Origin: Candidatus Absconditabacterales bacterium
GTDB lineage: Bacteria; Patescibacteriota; Gracilibacteria; Absconditabacterales; Absconditicoccaceae
DNA: 64,000 nt
Direction: 5' to 3'
Assembly (NCBI GenBank): GCA_025057375.1
Contig: JANWWO010000002.1
Span: forward strand, 78,953-142,952
The position numbers were made by a program, and so were the translations under genes. Shown here in pieces: positions 22,352-34,044 of this stretch. A model generated the notes under the pieces. That model made no database searches. It saw only the letters and a list, made by a program, of their open reading frames with translations, and was not told the origin of the DNA. Numbering within the stretch: position 1 is the first letter of the stretch; each line of letters begins with the position of its first letter.

Positions 22352-23953
22352 TTAGCTTTTTTGTTTTTTTCGTGCTAGTGTTTTCCCATCTCAGCTTGGT
22401 ACGAGTGCGATGAGAGTGTTTTCGTCTGTACGAATTTGTCCATACTGTGCTAAATCATCAGGTGATGGGTTTCGTTCCTGTCAATGTCATCATGATTGGA
22501 CGATGGTTTTATATTGCAAATTTTGTCCTTGTAGGATGTCTCCATTGGGGGCCATGAGAAGTGTTGTAGTGAGTTCTGCGTCTTTGTTATTGATGGTTTG
22601 ATTGCTTGCAATGTGTCTTAGTGTGACTGTGATGGGTGTGTAGTTTTTCCCATCTATGGAGATTTGTTTGTAGATTGTTGGTGTTTTGCTTATGTCAATC
22701 CCAATTCATAGGCTTGATACACCACGAAGGGTTGGATCAGTTCGGTATGACTTATTTTTTCCAACTTCTCTTACTCAATCTCATTTGGTTCGTGTATCAT
22801 CTGGAATAATCATTGTTTGTTTCAGGGAGGGAGATCTGTTAATATCATCAATTTTTTCCAATGGATTGTTATGATTTTCTATTTCTTGTTCCGTTCTTCG
22901 CTTGATTCAAGCAATATTATCATATTTTAGTCGAGCGTATCATCATTGTCATTGAAATTGTGAAAGTGTGGTTTTTGTGTTGGGAAAATTGGAAGTATTA
23001 GATAGATGATAGTTTTCTTGATAATATGATACAAATTTTTCTCCTGTCCACACAAATTCTTTATTTCCAATTTTGACATATTGGCTCGGAATGGACCCGA
23101 ATTTTGCACTATTGTCATCAAGTTTAAGAGAAATGGTGTATGAAGAATTGTTTTGGCTTGGGTCGGTGATGAGAATGCGAACGATCTTGTTTTTTTCATC
23201 AAAAATAGTTTTGGACATATCTGATGGTTTGATGTAGGGGAGTCATCATCATCGTGTTGGTCCACGCATTGCATTGAGTCATTGTTTTATCTTTTCGTCA
23301 AATGATAGTTCGTTTTTGACCTCTTCTGTGACGTTTGTCTCAGTTGTTTGATTTACTTCTTTCTTTGCTGGTTGTGCTGGCAATGTTCCTTCCAATCGTT
23401 GAAGAATTGTTTTGTGTGGCTCGTTAGATCATCGCAATGTAAGATTTTGTTTGACGGCTGGTGTGGAGAAGTGTTTTTTGAGACGGTCAGAAAGTCATGA
23501 TCATCACAAAATATCAAGATTGGCGAGGCTCTCTATTCCAATACTTTTGATGAGGTAGATAAAATCTGTTATTGATGGATTGGCGTATGTAAGAAAATCC
23601 TTGATGCACTCTTGTTTGAATGCGTTCGTTTGCATATAGGTATCAATTTTGGTAAGCAGCAGATTTGGTGTTTTGGGATTTTTGGTATCTGCCCAAATCT
23701 TGACGATTTCTGCTGGTATTCATCCTCGTGGATTTCATGGTGTTGCTTTTCTTTTTTGCTGTGCAAGGGTTTTGATGAAGTCTGGGTATGATCAATCTTC
23801 TCCCAATAGATCATTTTTGAGTTCTTTGAGTTTTGTAATAATTTGTTGTTTTTCTGCATCGATTCTTTCGCTCATGTCTTTGAGATTTTTTGTGTCTTGA
23901 TCTTCTTTCCCATCAAATAATGTGTGGGCGTTATCGTTGGTCAGTTCTTGCAT
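22352..23953 (-). CDS. Large hypothetical protein (533 aa)
   Basis: The frame is open from ATG 23953 to TAA 22352 with TGA as Gly. The N-terminal third is helical and charged (DMSERIDAEKQQIITKLKEL), followed by LIKSIGIESLANLDILGGSG. The middle carries FDEKIKQGLNAMRGPTRGGG and a beta-rich section (IVRILITDPSQNNSSYTISL; KFGSIPSQYVKIGNKEFVWT). The C-terminus includes YTPITVTLRHIASNQTINNK. No signal peptide or membrane helix is seen, and no family is recognised. The first 45 or so codons and the upstream region are tandemly duplicated at 24126-24278, leaving a truncated second copy. It is divergent from the nucleotidyltransferase-like gene. Confidence 0.65.
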
Positions 23954-24073
23954 TTATATCTTCTCTTGTAAAAGAATAAAAAGCTGGTATACTGCATGCT
24001 ACTAGTATAGTTAATGTTATTTTATTTTGCAAATTTTTGATGGATATTATTCTATTTTGCAAATTTTTGATCG

Positions 24074-24163
24074 ATGCGTCGTGATCCACGATGATTTTAC
24101 CGTGTGATGGGCTACCCGTTGCCTTCTAGTGATCCTTATCTTTGAGTTTTTTGAGTTCTGTAA
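24074..24163 (+). pseudogene. Truncated duplicate 5' end of the nucleotidyltransferase-like gene
   Basis: This 29-codon ORF starts MRRDPRGFYRVMGYPLPSSD, identical to the start of the gene at 24369. It then runs across the duplication joint into foreign frame and stops at TAA. If its duplicated promoter is active it would make a short useless peptide. Confidence 0.75.
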
Positions 24164-24278
24164 TAATTTGTTGTTTTTCTGCATCGATTCTTTCGCTCAT
24201 GTCTTTGAGATTTTTTGTGTCTTGATCTTCTTTCCCATCAAATAATGTGTGGGCGTTATCGTTGGTCAGTTCTTGCAT
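24126..24278 (-). pseudogene. Truncated duplicate 5' end of the 533-aa gene
   Basis: This 50-codon ORF starts MQELTNDNAHTLFDGKEDQD, the same as the gene starting at 23953. It diverges after the IIT-ELKKLKDK segment and ends at TAG 24126-24128 at the duplication joint. Two small differences from the intact copy (K to E, E to K) show some drift since duplication. Confidence 0.75.
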
Positions 24279-24368
24279 CCACATCTTCTCTTGTAAAAGA
24301 ATAAAAAGTCGGTATACTGCATACTACTAGTATAGTTAATGTTATTTTATTTTGCAAATTTTTGATCG

Positions 24369-25193
24369 ATGCGTCGTGATCCACGATGATTTTACCGTGT
24401 GATGGGCTACCCGTTGCCTTCTAGTGATCCTCATCGTTTCGCTCGATGTGGTGATCAAGCAGAGCCTCAACCATCAGATTATCCATCCATCAATAAGGAT
24501 GTGATGGCTACTCATTGTGCTCGTATCGAAAAGCTCAAACTCTATTGTGCATCAACGCCTTTTCTCCGTGCGGTGTATGTATGCAATTCATTGTCGTTTG
24601 AAGCTGGGAAAGAGACGAGTGATATTGATGTTGTCTGTGTTGTGGATCCGTGATACTTATGGGTCGCGAGAGCATGGTTGACGATAATACTATTGGTTAC
24701 AGGGCAAAAAAGGATGTTTGGATGATCAAGTGCAGGTAAGGTCTGTTTGAGTTTTTGGCTTGATAGTTCTTCGCTTAACTTGTTTCCGCTCTCTCTTTCT
24801 CCCTTGGATTATTATTTGATCTACTGGATTGCTCATTGTGTCCCGATCTATCTGCGTGATGGTGAGCAGGATGTCTGATTGCTGAGACGTGCAAATAGTT
24901 GGATTGATCGTTGGCTTCCCTGAACGGTATGATATGTTCATACAATCCCAAACCTTTTGCCTCGTATTGGGTCAGTTCGTTTTTTTGCTTTCCTTCCCAA
25001 ACTTTTTGGTTCCAAACGATTGGGACCTCTCCGTTGGTTTCTTCGTATCTCCCAAATCTTTTTGATGATAGTTAAACGTTGGTTCAGAAAAGAAAAATAT
25101 ACCATTGTGTCTGACACTGTTGTGAGAACCTATCGTGATCAGAGACAGGTCTATAATACAGCCTTGGGACTGCATTTTCGCAAAGATTTCTAA
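24369..25193 (+). CDS. Nucleotidyltransferase-fold protein
   Basis: The 274-residue protein contains VYVCNSLSFEAGKETSDIDV followed by VCVVDPG. This is the G/N-S-x(n)-SDID motif of the polymerase-beta-like nucleotidyltransferase fold, with the two metal-binding Asp residues present. Downstream, WVARAWLTIILLVTGQKR, GKVCLSFWLDSS and DYYLIYWIAHCVPIYLRDG are characteristic of a nucleotidyltransferase-like family that is common in Patescibacteria. The C-terminus is basic. The substrate is unknown. ATG 24369 is the intact copy after the tandem duplication; an upstream duplicate start at 24074 leads nowhere. It has an AT-rich leader with TTTTATTTTG. Confidence 0.75.
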
Positions 25194-25327
25194 CTAATTG
25201 TTATCACAAAGATAGTCTGAACGCTTCCTTTTTGTTCGAAAAATCTTACAACCAATCATGCTGTGTTTTGCCGTTCAAAGACAAACACGTATTTCGTTTT
25301 GTGTTCGTTTTAATTTATTGAGAGTCA

Positions 25328-26518
25328 ATGCAAGATATAAAAGCAGTGTTTGATATTGGGAATGGCTACATCAAAGGTGCTGTTTTTGTTCAAGAAGATG
25401 ATAATGTTTCTGTCCTTGCCAAAGATATTGTCAAAATTGATGGTATGCGCAAATCAAAAATTCTCGATATTGCAAAATTTGCAAAAAATATAGGTGATGT
25501 GATGGAAAAATTTGTTAGAAAAATGGGTGGCGATTTTGTGGATGAGGTGATCGTGGGTATTTCTCATCCTGAGATGCAAATTGAACGTATTACTGAACAC
25601 AAAAGAGTGCTCAATCCTACTATCACTAATGCTGATGTCAATCATCTTAGCAAGCTCATGACAGAGATATCACATTCCGAAAACTACGAAACTGTCAAAA
25701 TTCTTCCTATCTACCGAATTATTGATGAAACAAGAAAAGAAAAAGATCCTATCTGATTGCAAGCGAAGAGATTGTGACTGATGGCGGATGTTTTTAGAAT
25801 TCCGAAAAATTTTTATAATCAAATTCTTGAAACATTCCAAAAACTTCATATCAAAGTTGTTGATATCGTCCCCAATATCCTTGCCACAGCAGAAGCAGCT
25901 CTTGATTTTGATCAAAAAGATCTTGGATCGCTCGTTATCGATATCGGGACCAATCAAACAAGTTATGTTGTCTTTGAAGATGGCTATCCCCTCGAATTTG
26001 GATTGTTCCCATATGGATGAGAGGATGTGACCAAAGATATTTCTATTGGGATGAAAGTCGATATTATTGAAGCAGAGGATCTCAAAGTTTCTCATGCAAT
26101 AGTAAGCGATGATCCTGATAATCCTGTGTCTCATACAGACGATTCGCCGGTGGATTCACTTTTTCTTACACAAATCGTCAGTGCGAGGTATGCAGAAATC
26201 TTTGAGCTAATCCAACAACGTCTTGTTGCTCTCGATCGTGATGGAAGATTGGCGTGATGAGTGTATATCACCTGATGAGCAACTAAGATTCCGTGAATCC
26301 TCGATCTAGCCAAAAAAGTCTTTACCCTCGCATGCTTTGAAGCTAAAGAAAAAAGACTCCATGTTCCAGATCTCTCGAAAAATAAGCAATTTCTAAACTG
26401 TTTGTGACTGTATCTCTGGTATACGACATATGGAGCAAGCAGGGGAGGCGGACTTGGATTTGGCCTTAGTATGGGATGGATGAACAAAATTTGGTGATTT
26501 TTTAAGGATTTGTTTTAG
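25328..26518 (+). CDS. ftsA: Cell division protein FtsA
   Basis: FtsA is an actin-like ATPase that anchors FtsZ to the membrane at the division site. The 396-residue protein shows the phosphate-1 motif (AVFDIGNGYIKGAVFV), the SHS2-type insertion (VIVGISHPEMQIERI), phosphate-2 (LGSLVIDIGTNQTSYVVFED) and the adenosine motif (LAGGVYITGGATKIPGILDL). An amphipathic C-terminal segment (MNKIWGFFKDLF) probably serves as the membrane anchor. The GG in phosphate and adenosine loops includes TGA codons. It precedes ftsZ by about 0.7 kb, with two small genes in between. The leader has a TTTAATTTATTG tract. Confidence 0.93.
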
Positions 26519-26622
26519 AAGAAGTGTTTTATTCTGTTGGGCTTTGCTGCGCATGGTCAAACATGTTATACATTGTGATTTATAATGTAGTGTAATATTT
26601 TATATTTTATATTTTTTTTCTA

Positions 26623-26943
26623 ATGACTAATAAACTTAACACTGGTTCGGAGAAGAATAATTCGGCATTAGCACGTGCTCAGGAAAAATTTAGGATTGCT
26701 GTTGAAGAACGAAACAACATACTCAGTGATGCTTATCTCTTTATGAACAAAATGAAGGCAGTAGCAGAAGCTCCCTCACTTAAGGAACAGATGGAAATGC
26801 TCAACAGACTTACTACGCAAAACAATAAACACAATCCTGAAGAGAATTCTGGAGAGGCACACAATCCTGAAGAGAATCCTGAAGAGGAACACAATCCTGA
26901 AGAGAATCCTAAAGAGAAACACAATCCTGAAGAGGAAATGTAA
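26623..26943 (+). CDS. Small acidic repeat protein between ftsA and ftsZ
   Basis: The 106-residue protein has a helical charged first half (ARAQEKFRIAVEERNNILSD; LKEQMEMLNRLTTQNNK). Its tail contains about four copies of a HNPEENPEE-type unit and ends in EEM. No membrane segment or known domain is seen. The repeat is encoded by near-identical 30-base units, so copy number may vary between strains. Its position between ftsA and ftsZ suggests a division-linked role, which is inference only. The leader is strongly TTTTATATTTT-like. Confidence 0.7.
   Translation: MTNKLNTGSEKNNSALARAQEKFRIAVEERNNILSDAYLFMNKMKAVAEAPSLKEQMEMLNRLTTQNNKHNPEENSGEAHNPEENPEEEHNPEENPKEKHNPEEEM
26829..26939 (+). repeat. 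Tandem 30-base coding repeat
   Basis: About three and a half direct copies of a unit starting CACAATCCTGAAGAGAA lie in the 3' half of the small acidic gene, with single-base differences between copies. Confidence 0.85.
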
Positions 26944-26971
26944 GCCTATTTTATATCTCTTTATTGATCGT

Positions 26972-27142
26972 ATGTCTTTTCTTTCCAATCCCTGAAAAAA
27001 GTCCCTTTTGTCTTTTGGTACAGGTGTTGTATCGTGATTGGTATGATTGCCTGCCGTGATATGACAAGCATGTTCCGCATTGAGTGTTGTGTTTGGGGCA
27101 TGGTGGGTACTAAACAAAACTATTGGCCGCGTTCGTCAATAA
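26972..27142 (+). CDS. Small hydrophobic protein between ftsA and ftsZ
   Basis: This 56-residue gene is visible only when TGA is Gly. It starts MSFLSNPGKKSLLSFGTGVV, continues SGLVGLPAVIGQACSALSVV with one or two membrane helices, and ends WWVLNKTIGRVRQ with a basic tail. Four internal glycines are TGA. It sits between the acidic repeat gene and ftsZ, with a TTTTATATC leader. The function is unknown; a small membrane partner of the division machinery is a speculative possibility. Confidence 0.65.
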
Positions 27143-27202
27143 ACGGTGTAGTCCGTGATTTTAGTCCGTCATTATTCTTTTTTTATCTTTTTTGTTATTA
27201 TT

Positions 27203-28351
27203 ATGCCTGTTGTTGATATGACTCCTGAGTTTGTAATTGGTGCCAAAATCAAAATTATTGGTGTGGGTGGTGCTGGAAATAAAGCCATTAATAGAATGAT
27301 TGTCGAATGACTTGATGGTGTTGATTTTATCGCTATCAATACCGATGCTCAAGATCTTGCAAGTAATATGGCAGGAAAAAAACTCAATATCTGACTTAAT
27401 TCGACGAAAGGGTTGGGTGCTGGAGCTGAGCCTGAAGTAGGTCGTAAAGCCGCTGAGGAAAGTGCGGAAGATATCAAAAAAATGCTCCAAAATACAGATA
27501 TGGTTTTTGTGACAGCTGGAATGGGGTGAGGAACAGGAACAGGTGCTGCACCGGTTGTTGCTTCAATTGCTCGTGAGATGGGTATTTTGACAGTAGGTAT
27601 TGTGACGAAACCGTTTAGCTTTGAAGGAAAAAAGAGAGAGGCAAATGCAGCAGAATGACTCAAAAGAATGAAAGATGCAGTTGATACCCTCATCGTCATC
27701 CCCAATGACAAAATTTTTACGATTGCAGATAAAAAAACGACCTTCAAGCAAGCATTTATCATGATTGATAAAATTTTGTATCTTGGCGTCTCAGGAATGA
27801 CAGAATTGCTTGTCAATAATTCTGATATCAATATCGACTTTGCCGATGTCAAAGCCATCATGAAAAATAGTGGTAATGCATTGCTTGGAATTGGGTATGG
27901 AAAATGAGAAAAAAGAGCAATTGATGCCGCTCGTAAAGCAATCGAAAACCCACTCCTTGAAACTAATCTTGACGGTGCAAAAGGTGTTATTTTTGCTGTG
28001 ACATGATGAGATGATCTTACACCGATCGAAGTCCAAGAAGCTGCCGATGTGGTCCGTGAAATTCTTGATGAAAATGTTAATATGATTTGGGGACTCAAAA
28101 TTGATCCAAGTTATGAAGATGAGGTCAAAGTGACCATTATTGCAACCTGATTTGAACAGCAAAGTTCAGAACCAGTTCTCAAACAGATTGATAGAGACAT
28201 CCTTGGAAGAAGAAGAGATGAGGCAAGGGACTCTTCATGATTTACCAAAAGAGACTTTAGTAAGGAATCACAGGATGATTTCCTCGATCGTATCAAAGAT
28301 GAACCAGATAGAGATAGACCAGCGTTTGAAAGAAGATCACTACAGAGATAA
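27203..28351 (+). CDS. ftsZ: Cell division protein FtsZ
   Basis: FtsZ is the tubulin-like GTPase that forms the division ring. The 382-residue protein has [19 protein letters not shown] at the N-terminus. The GTP-binding loop reads [18 protein letters not shown], in which one glycine is TGA. The T7 loop and the adjacent [20 protein letters not shown] segment are present. The C-terminal tail is acidic/basic ([13 protein letters not shown]) rather than the classical DIPxFLR peptide, though it may play that role. The gene follows ftsA and two small genes on the same strand and ends at a strong terminator. It is one of the best proofs of UGA-Gly here. Confidence 0.97.
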
Positions 28352-28460
28352 TCATCTGATTGTTTTTGCCCGTTTGATCTGTTCGTATTCGTTGAATATA
28401 CTAGTTCATTTATCGTGTGTTGTCTATTTTAGCGTTTATTGTGCTGCTCTCATACATAAG

Positions 28461-28490
28461 AAAAACGTCATCCGTAATGGTGACGTTTTT
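28461..28490. terminator. Bidirectional terminator after ftsZ
   Basis: AAAAACGTCA and TGACGTTTTT form a 10-bp stem with loop TCCGTAATGG, followed by more T. It serves ftsZ and the convergent gene ending at 28515. Confidence 0.85.
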
Positions 28491-28514
28491 TTTGGGATTT
28501 GTATGTTTAGATCG

Positions 28515-29510
28515 TTAGAATGCTCTGAGACGGTTGAGAAGTTCTTGTTGTTTGGTACGTTGTGATTGAGCTTGTTGTTCATGATAACGCCTTTCTGATT
28601 CTTGGAGAAAGATATCACGGATCAAACGAAGTTTTTCTGTCAATAATGTTCTGACTTCTGAGCCTTCTTCCTCTGTTCCCATGATCTCATTGTCATCAGT
28701 CATCTCTCCCAAATAATAATAATAACGTGTATCTATGTAAGTGATAATCAGTTGTTCGATCATACCATCATCATGTACTTTGGCCAGTCTGATTGTGGTA
28801 TCATCATCTTTGAATCTGATATAGCGTATGCCTGTCATCATATCAGTTACATCGTCAATATCAGTTACGAAGAGATCTCTCACAATTGTATCTAGATCAT
28901 CAGTATTTTGTGGGAATGGTTCTTCAGTATAAAAATCTGTTGGCTGTGAGGATTGGTAGGGGGTGTATGTTTCATCATATGTCGATGCATTTTCTTGTTG
29001 TTCCTCGGTTTGTACGGGTTCAAGTTGGGTATATGATTGTTCTTGATATGAGTGTTGGTCGACTGTTGGTTCGGTATAAGCTGGTTGAGGGATAGGATCA
29101 AAGGAGATATCGAGCTGAGGCTGTGTAGGCTGTGGTTGTTGGATAGGTGGTTGTTGAGTTGTGGGTTGAGGGATAGGATCAAAGGAGATATCGAGCTGAG
29201 GCTGTATTGGTTCGGGTTGGGGATATGATTGATTTTGATATGGTTGTTGTACTGTTGGTTGTGTATAGGTTGGTTGTTGTGTTTGGATTGGTGCTTGTGA
29301 TGCGGGTTGCTGTCCCTGTGGTTGTGGAGCAGATCATGGAAACAGGGGCATTGTTACCATTGTATCCAATGATGGTGCAATACTAGGATCAAATCATGAT
29401 GGATCTCAAAAATTGATGTCCAATGTAGGAATAACAATTTTATTACTTGTGATTTGTTGTCCTTGTGTTCATGATTGTGCCTGAGTAGGGTCTGTTTGGA
29501 AAAATGCCAT
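28515..29510 (-). CDS. Pro/Gln-rich repeat protein with a conserved-looking C-terminal domain
   Basis: The frame encodes 331 residues. The first two thirds are low complexity, rich in Gln, Pro, Thr and Tyr, with a repeated QLDISFDPIPQP unit and an earlier LDINFGDPSGFDPS. The C-terminal roughly 120 residues look folded: VRDLFVTDIDDVTDMMTGIR, IRFKDDDTTIRLAKVHDDG and a final coiled coil (LLTEKLRLIRDIFLQESERR). No signal peptide is seen. No family is recognised. It is convergent with ftsZ and shares its terminator, and lies downstream of dnaK on the same strand. The disordered repeat region suggests a scaffold or a partner-binding role. Confidence 0.65.
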
Positions 29511-29616
29511 TGATAGATACGAGAAATAAAAGAGTATCTCTAGTATAATGATGAGGTGAGTTGAATGCAAATTTTTTTTTATCTCATCCTTACTATTTCT
29601 CTTGACAAAAATAAAA

Positions 29617-29641
29617 AACCAGTTTCACGAAGAAACTGGTT
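29617..29641 (-). terminator. Intrinsic terminator after dnaK
   Basis: On the minus strand, AACCAGTTTC and GAAACTGGTT form a 10-bp stem and are followed by a T-run (TTTTATTTTT). It lies 23 bases after the dnaK stop. Confidence 0.85.
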
Positions 29642-29663
29642 CGTGTGTCATGTATGGCGATGG

Positions 29664-31529
<1,866 letters not shown>

Positions 31530-31919
31530 TGGCATAACATAAAAAATAAAAGAAATATCTTCACTGACAAGGGTTGACTGTTTTGTTTGTCATTGATAGC
31601 ACCTAGAGTATATTGATGCCATCAAAAAAAGCAAGAGATTTTTTGACCTTTTTGGTCATTTAGAGGAAGAGTGTGTTATTGTCGTGTGGTAATGTGCTTT
31701 CTTATATGTCTTGTTGTGTTGGATTATTTACAATTCTAATCACAATGTCATGTGCATGAGAATTGTGTGTTCGGTCTCATGTATGAGGTCCTACCCTCAA
31801 TCCGTATAGATACAACTCAAAAAACGATCTATTCAATGACACGGTTTGTGTTGACTGTAGGGCAGGCTGGTTCGGTGTCGTGTGGGATAGATGAGGGATT
31901 TTTACAAAGAGGATGTCTT
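31530..31919. other. Region upstream of dnaK, no supported gene
   Basis: This 390-base stretch holds the dnaK leader (TTTTATTTTTTATG). A minus-strand frame (about 31720-31998) is open with TGA as Gly but overlaps the decayed gene starting at 31920 and shows no motif. I see no promoter or operator that I can name. Confidence 0.35.
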
Positions 31920-32327
31920 TTATAAACATGGAGTCCCTACGCGATAAATCGGAATCGCCACAGCATAGTGTAAGGTTTGTAGAAAAATATTTGTCCAAAG
32001 TTTCGTTGTCTCGTAAGGGACTAAATGTTTAGTAGTCATCAAAATGGAAAATATATTTTTATAATCAATACCAAATTTTTCGAGTAATTCTTTGTAGTTA
32101 TTGTGAAAATCAGCAATTTTATGATGTTCTTGTTGGTTGGCAAGCTACTTGCATAGAGTATCAACTTGTGATTTTGCATATGAAAATGCACCGTATCATG
32201 ATTATCAGACAAATTTTTCAGCCCAAAAATACTTGTTTATTAATCTGTCTTGTAGAAAATTATTTGATATCTTTGACCAAATCGGAAACCAAAGACACAG
32301 CTGATGCAATTCAAATAAAAATCTCAT
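31920..32327 (-). pseudogene. Unrecognised gene with two in-frame nonsense codons
   Basis: From ATG 32327 the frame reads MRFLFELHQLCLWFPIWSKI and continues to TAA 31920. A TAA follows EKFVG and a TAG follows QVDTLCK, yet the frame stays protein-like on both sides: SGYGAFSYAKSQVDTLCK, then LANQQEHHKIADFHNNYKEL. No indel is needed, so these look like point nonsense mutations. No family is recognised. It is the first member of a decayed cluster running to about 38.2 kb. Confidence 0.55.
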
Positions 32328-32461
32328 TTGATTAGTATAACTTTATTTGTGAGAATTTTATTCACAAAAACACAAAAAAGACTTGACTTTTTTATTCGTA
32401 CTCTTACAAGTTATGGTGTAGATTGTATATAACAGTCTATTTCATCTAAAATCAAATAAAA

Positions 32462-33148
32462 ATGTAAGTCGATAGGAGATGTATAGATAATCCGTTTTAT
32501 AATGAAGTATATCCATTTAGAAAATTTAGGCCCGCAGCAACAATAGTTGTTGTCGCAAAAGACAAAAGATGAAAACCTTTATGTTGCTATGGTTAAAAAC
32601 CAATGACCAAATTGAATGAGATTGTTTCCAAATGGGAAAGTAGAAGATACTGATGCTACGATTGTTGACGCATGTATGAGAGAATGTACCGAAGAAACAT
32701 GATGATTGACGGAATGAAAAATCAAACATATCATGACAATTGGAGATTTTTATAGGAAATCATGACTTATTGCAAGAGATGATGAAGAGAAAGAACAATT
32801 AGATAGCATCACTGATAAAGATCAAAAGTTTCTCTTGATCAAAAAACAATTATATGAGCTGTTTGTAGTTACTCAATCACAGACTTTGCCGAATTTTACC
32901 AATGCTCCAAGAGATAAAGTAATAGAATCAGCAAAATGGTAAAAATATTTGATACCAATACACAGGAATTTCTTCATAATGTCTTAAATTATTTTGACAT
33001 AGAAACAGATAAAATCGTTTTACAACAGCTATTAGATTATACCACACATAAACTTTTTCTTGAAATGATAGAGTGAAAAGAAAAAACTTCAATTACATGA
33101 TTACAAGAAAAGATCATTTCTATTGCAAGCGGACAGTTATTTAATTAG
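32462..33148 (+). pseudogene. Decayed Nudix-like gene, tandem paralogue of the next gene
   Basis: The frame begins ATG TAA, with a stop at codon 2, then reads DNPFYNEVYPFRKFRPAAT. A frameshift near 32585 leads to MRLFPNGKVEDTDATIVDAC and MRECTEETGGLTEGKIKHI. A second frameshift at 32936-32942 leads into KIFDTNTQEFLHNVLNYFD. The Nudix box (G...REC-x-EE-x-G) is recognisable but has one extra residue. Alignment by eye to the intact gene at 33206 covers its whole length, including the C-terminal helical part. The short ORF at 32936-33148 is therefore the 3' part of this gene rather than a separate gene. Confidence 0.7.
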
Positions 33149-33189
33149 GTATTGTGTTGTATATTTAATTTAGGTATTGTGTTGTACTA
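33146..33189 (+). repeat. Short direct repeat between the Nudix paralogues
   Basis: TTAGGTATTGTGTTGTA occurs twice, about 24 bases apart, between the decayed and intact Nudix-like copies. It may be a remnant of the recombination that duplicated the gene. Confidence 0.6.
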
Positions 33190-33205
33190 CAACTTTATTT
33201 TTTTT

Positions 33206-33949
33206 ATGTCTATGTCTAGATTGCTTGTAGATCCTTTTGCTAATAAAAATTTTCCGTGATATAGTACAAGAATGTCTCCAACAGCAATTGTGCTCTGTAT
33301 CACAGTCAGTGGTGATATTTTTGTATCTTTGGTCACGAATGCTTGACCCTGAGGAAAAAGATTATTTCCAAATGGGAAAAGAGAAGAAACAGACGGTCCT
33401 TTACACGACAATAATTCAATTATATCGTGAGCAATAAGAGAATGGGAAGAAGAAACATGATGAGTCCAATGATCATCTCTTATGCATATTGCATCATTGT
33501 GAGACTTGTATAGAAAATCTTGAACAACTGCTATTCATGATAATGAGCAAGCATATCTTGATAGCATTGTGGATACAAACAACAAATTTCTCTTTGTAAA
33601 AAAACAACTATATGAATTGTTCCTTTTACAAGTAGCAAATAGCATTACACAACCGCCATTTTTTGGCGAAAAAGATCATGATATTCTTGCTGCTGAATGG
33701 ATAAAGATTTATGATTGACAGACACAAAAAGCAGTGAAAGATATTATAGATTATATAGAAATACCAACAGATAAACTTATTACAGAGTTACTCCTTACAC
33801 ATCTGCAGAATAAAGATTTTATATCTGCATTAATTTCACTAGATAAAAAAAAAATAATGGAATTATTATCTAAACCAGTCTATAAAAATAATGGGAAAGA
33901 TCAAAATATATTTCAGTATATAAAAACATTTAGTGAGAAGTTATTTTAA
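33206..33949 (+). CDS. Nudix-hydrolase-like protein, intact copy
   Basis: The 247-residue frame is intact with TGA as Gly. It contains SPTAIVLCITVSGDIFVSLV, then GGKRLFPNGKREET. After an insertion of about 15 residues comes SGAIREWEEETGG, the REx2EExG half of a Nudix box. The C-terminal third is helical (KDIIDYIEIPTDKLITELLL). Nudix enzymes hydrolyse nucleoside diphosphates linked to another moiety. The insertion between the G and RE halves is unusual and activity is uncertain. ATGs at 33206 and 33212 are both possible. A decayed paralogue lies immediately upstream. Confidence 0.65.
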
Positions 33950-34044
33950 TTTTTTTCCATACACGTACACTGCATAAAGAAAAAGAATTTACAACAAACG
34001 AAAACGCAATAAATACACCTAATAATCTATATGATCAAAGCAAT

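Larger units (their letters stand above)
23816..24431. repeat. Tandem duplication across a divergent promoter and both 5' gene ends
   Basis: About 300 bases occur twice in direct orientation (roughly 23816-24132 and 24143-24431) with few differences. Each copy holds the 5' end of the minus-strand 533-aa gene, the shared intergenic region and the 5' end of the plus-strand nucleotidyltransferase-like gene. Copy 1 also has a 30-base internal duplication of the TTTTGCAAATTTTTGAT element near 24030-24070. One intact start remains for each gene (minus 23953, plus 24369), and each has a truncated extra copy between them. Confidence 0.9.

Noticed and set aside
26829..26939. CRISPR-like array
   Set aside because: The units are contiguous tandem 30-base coding repeats without spacers, in frame with a protein repeat.
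27203..28351. TGA as tryptophan (table 4)
   Set aside because: TGA positions in FtsZ, RpoB, RpoC and GatB fall on invariant glycines, not tryptophans, and TGG is used at Trp sites.
31720..31998. Minus-strand ORF of about 90 codons upstream of dnaK
   Set aside because: It overlaps a better-supported decayed gene in another frame and shows no recognisable motif.
32936..33148. Independent 70-codon gene
   Set aside because: It aligns with the C-terminal part of the intact Nudix-like protein, so it is the frameshifted 3' end of the decayed paralogue.
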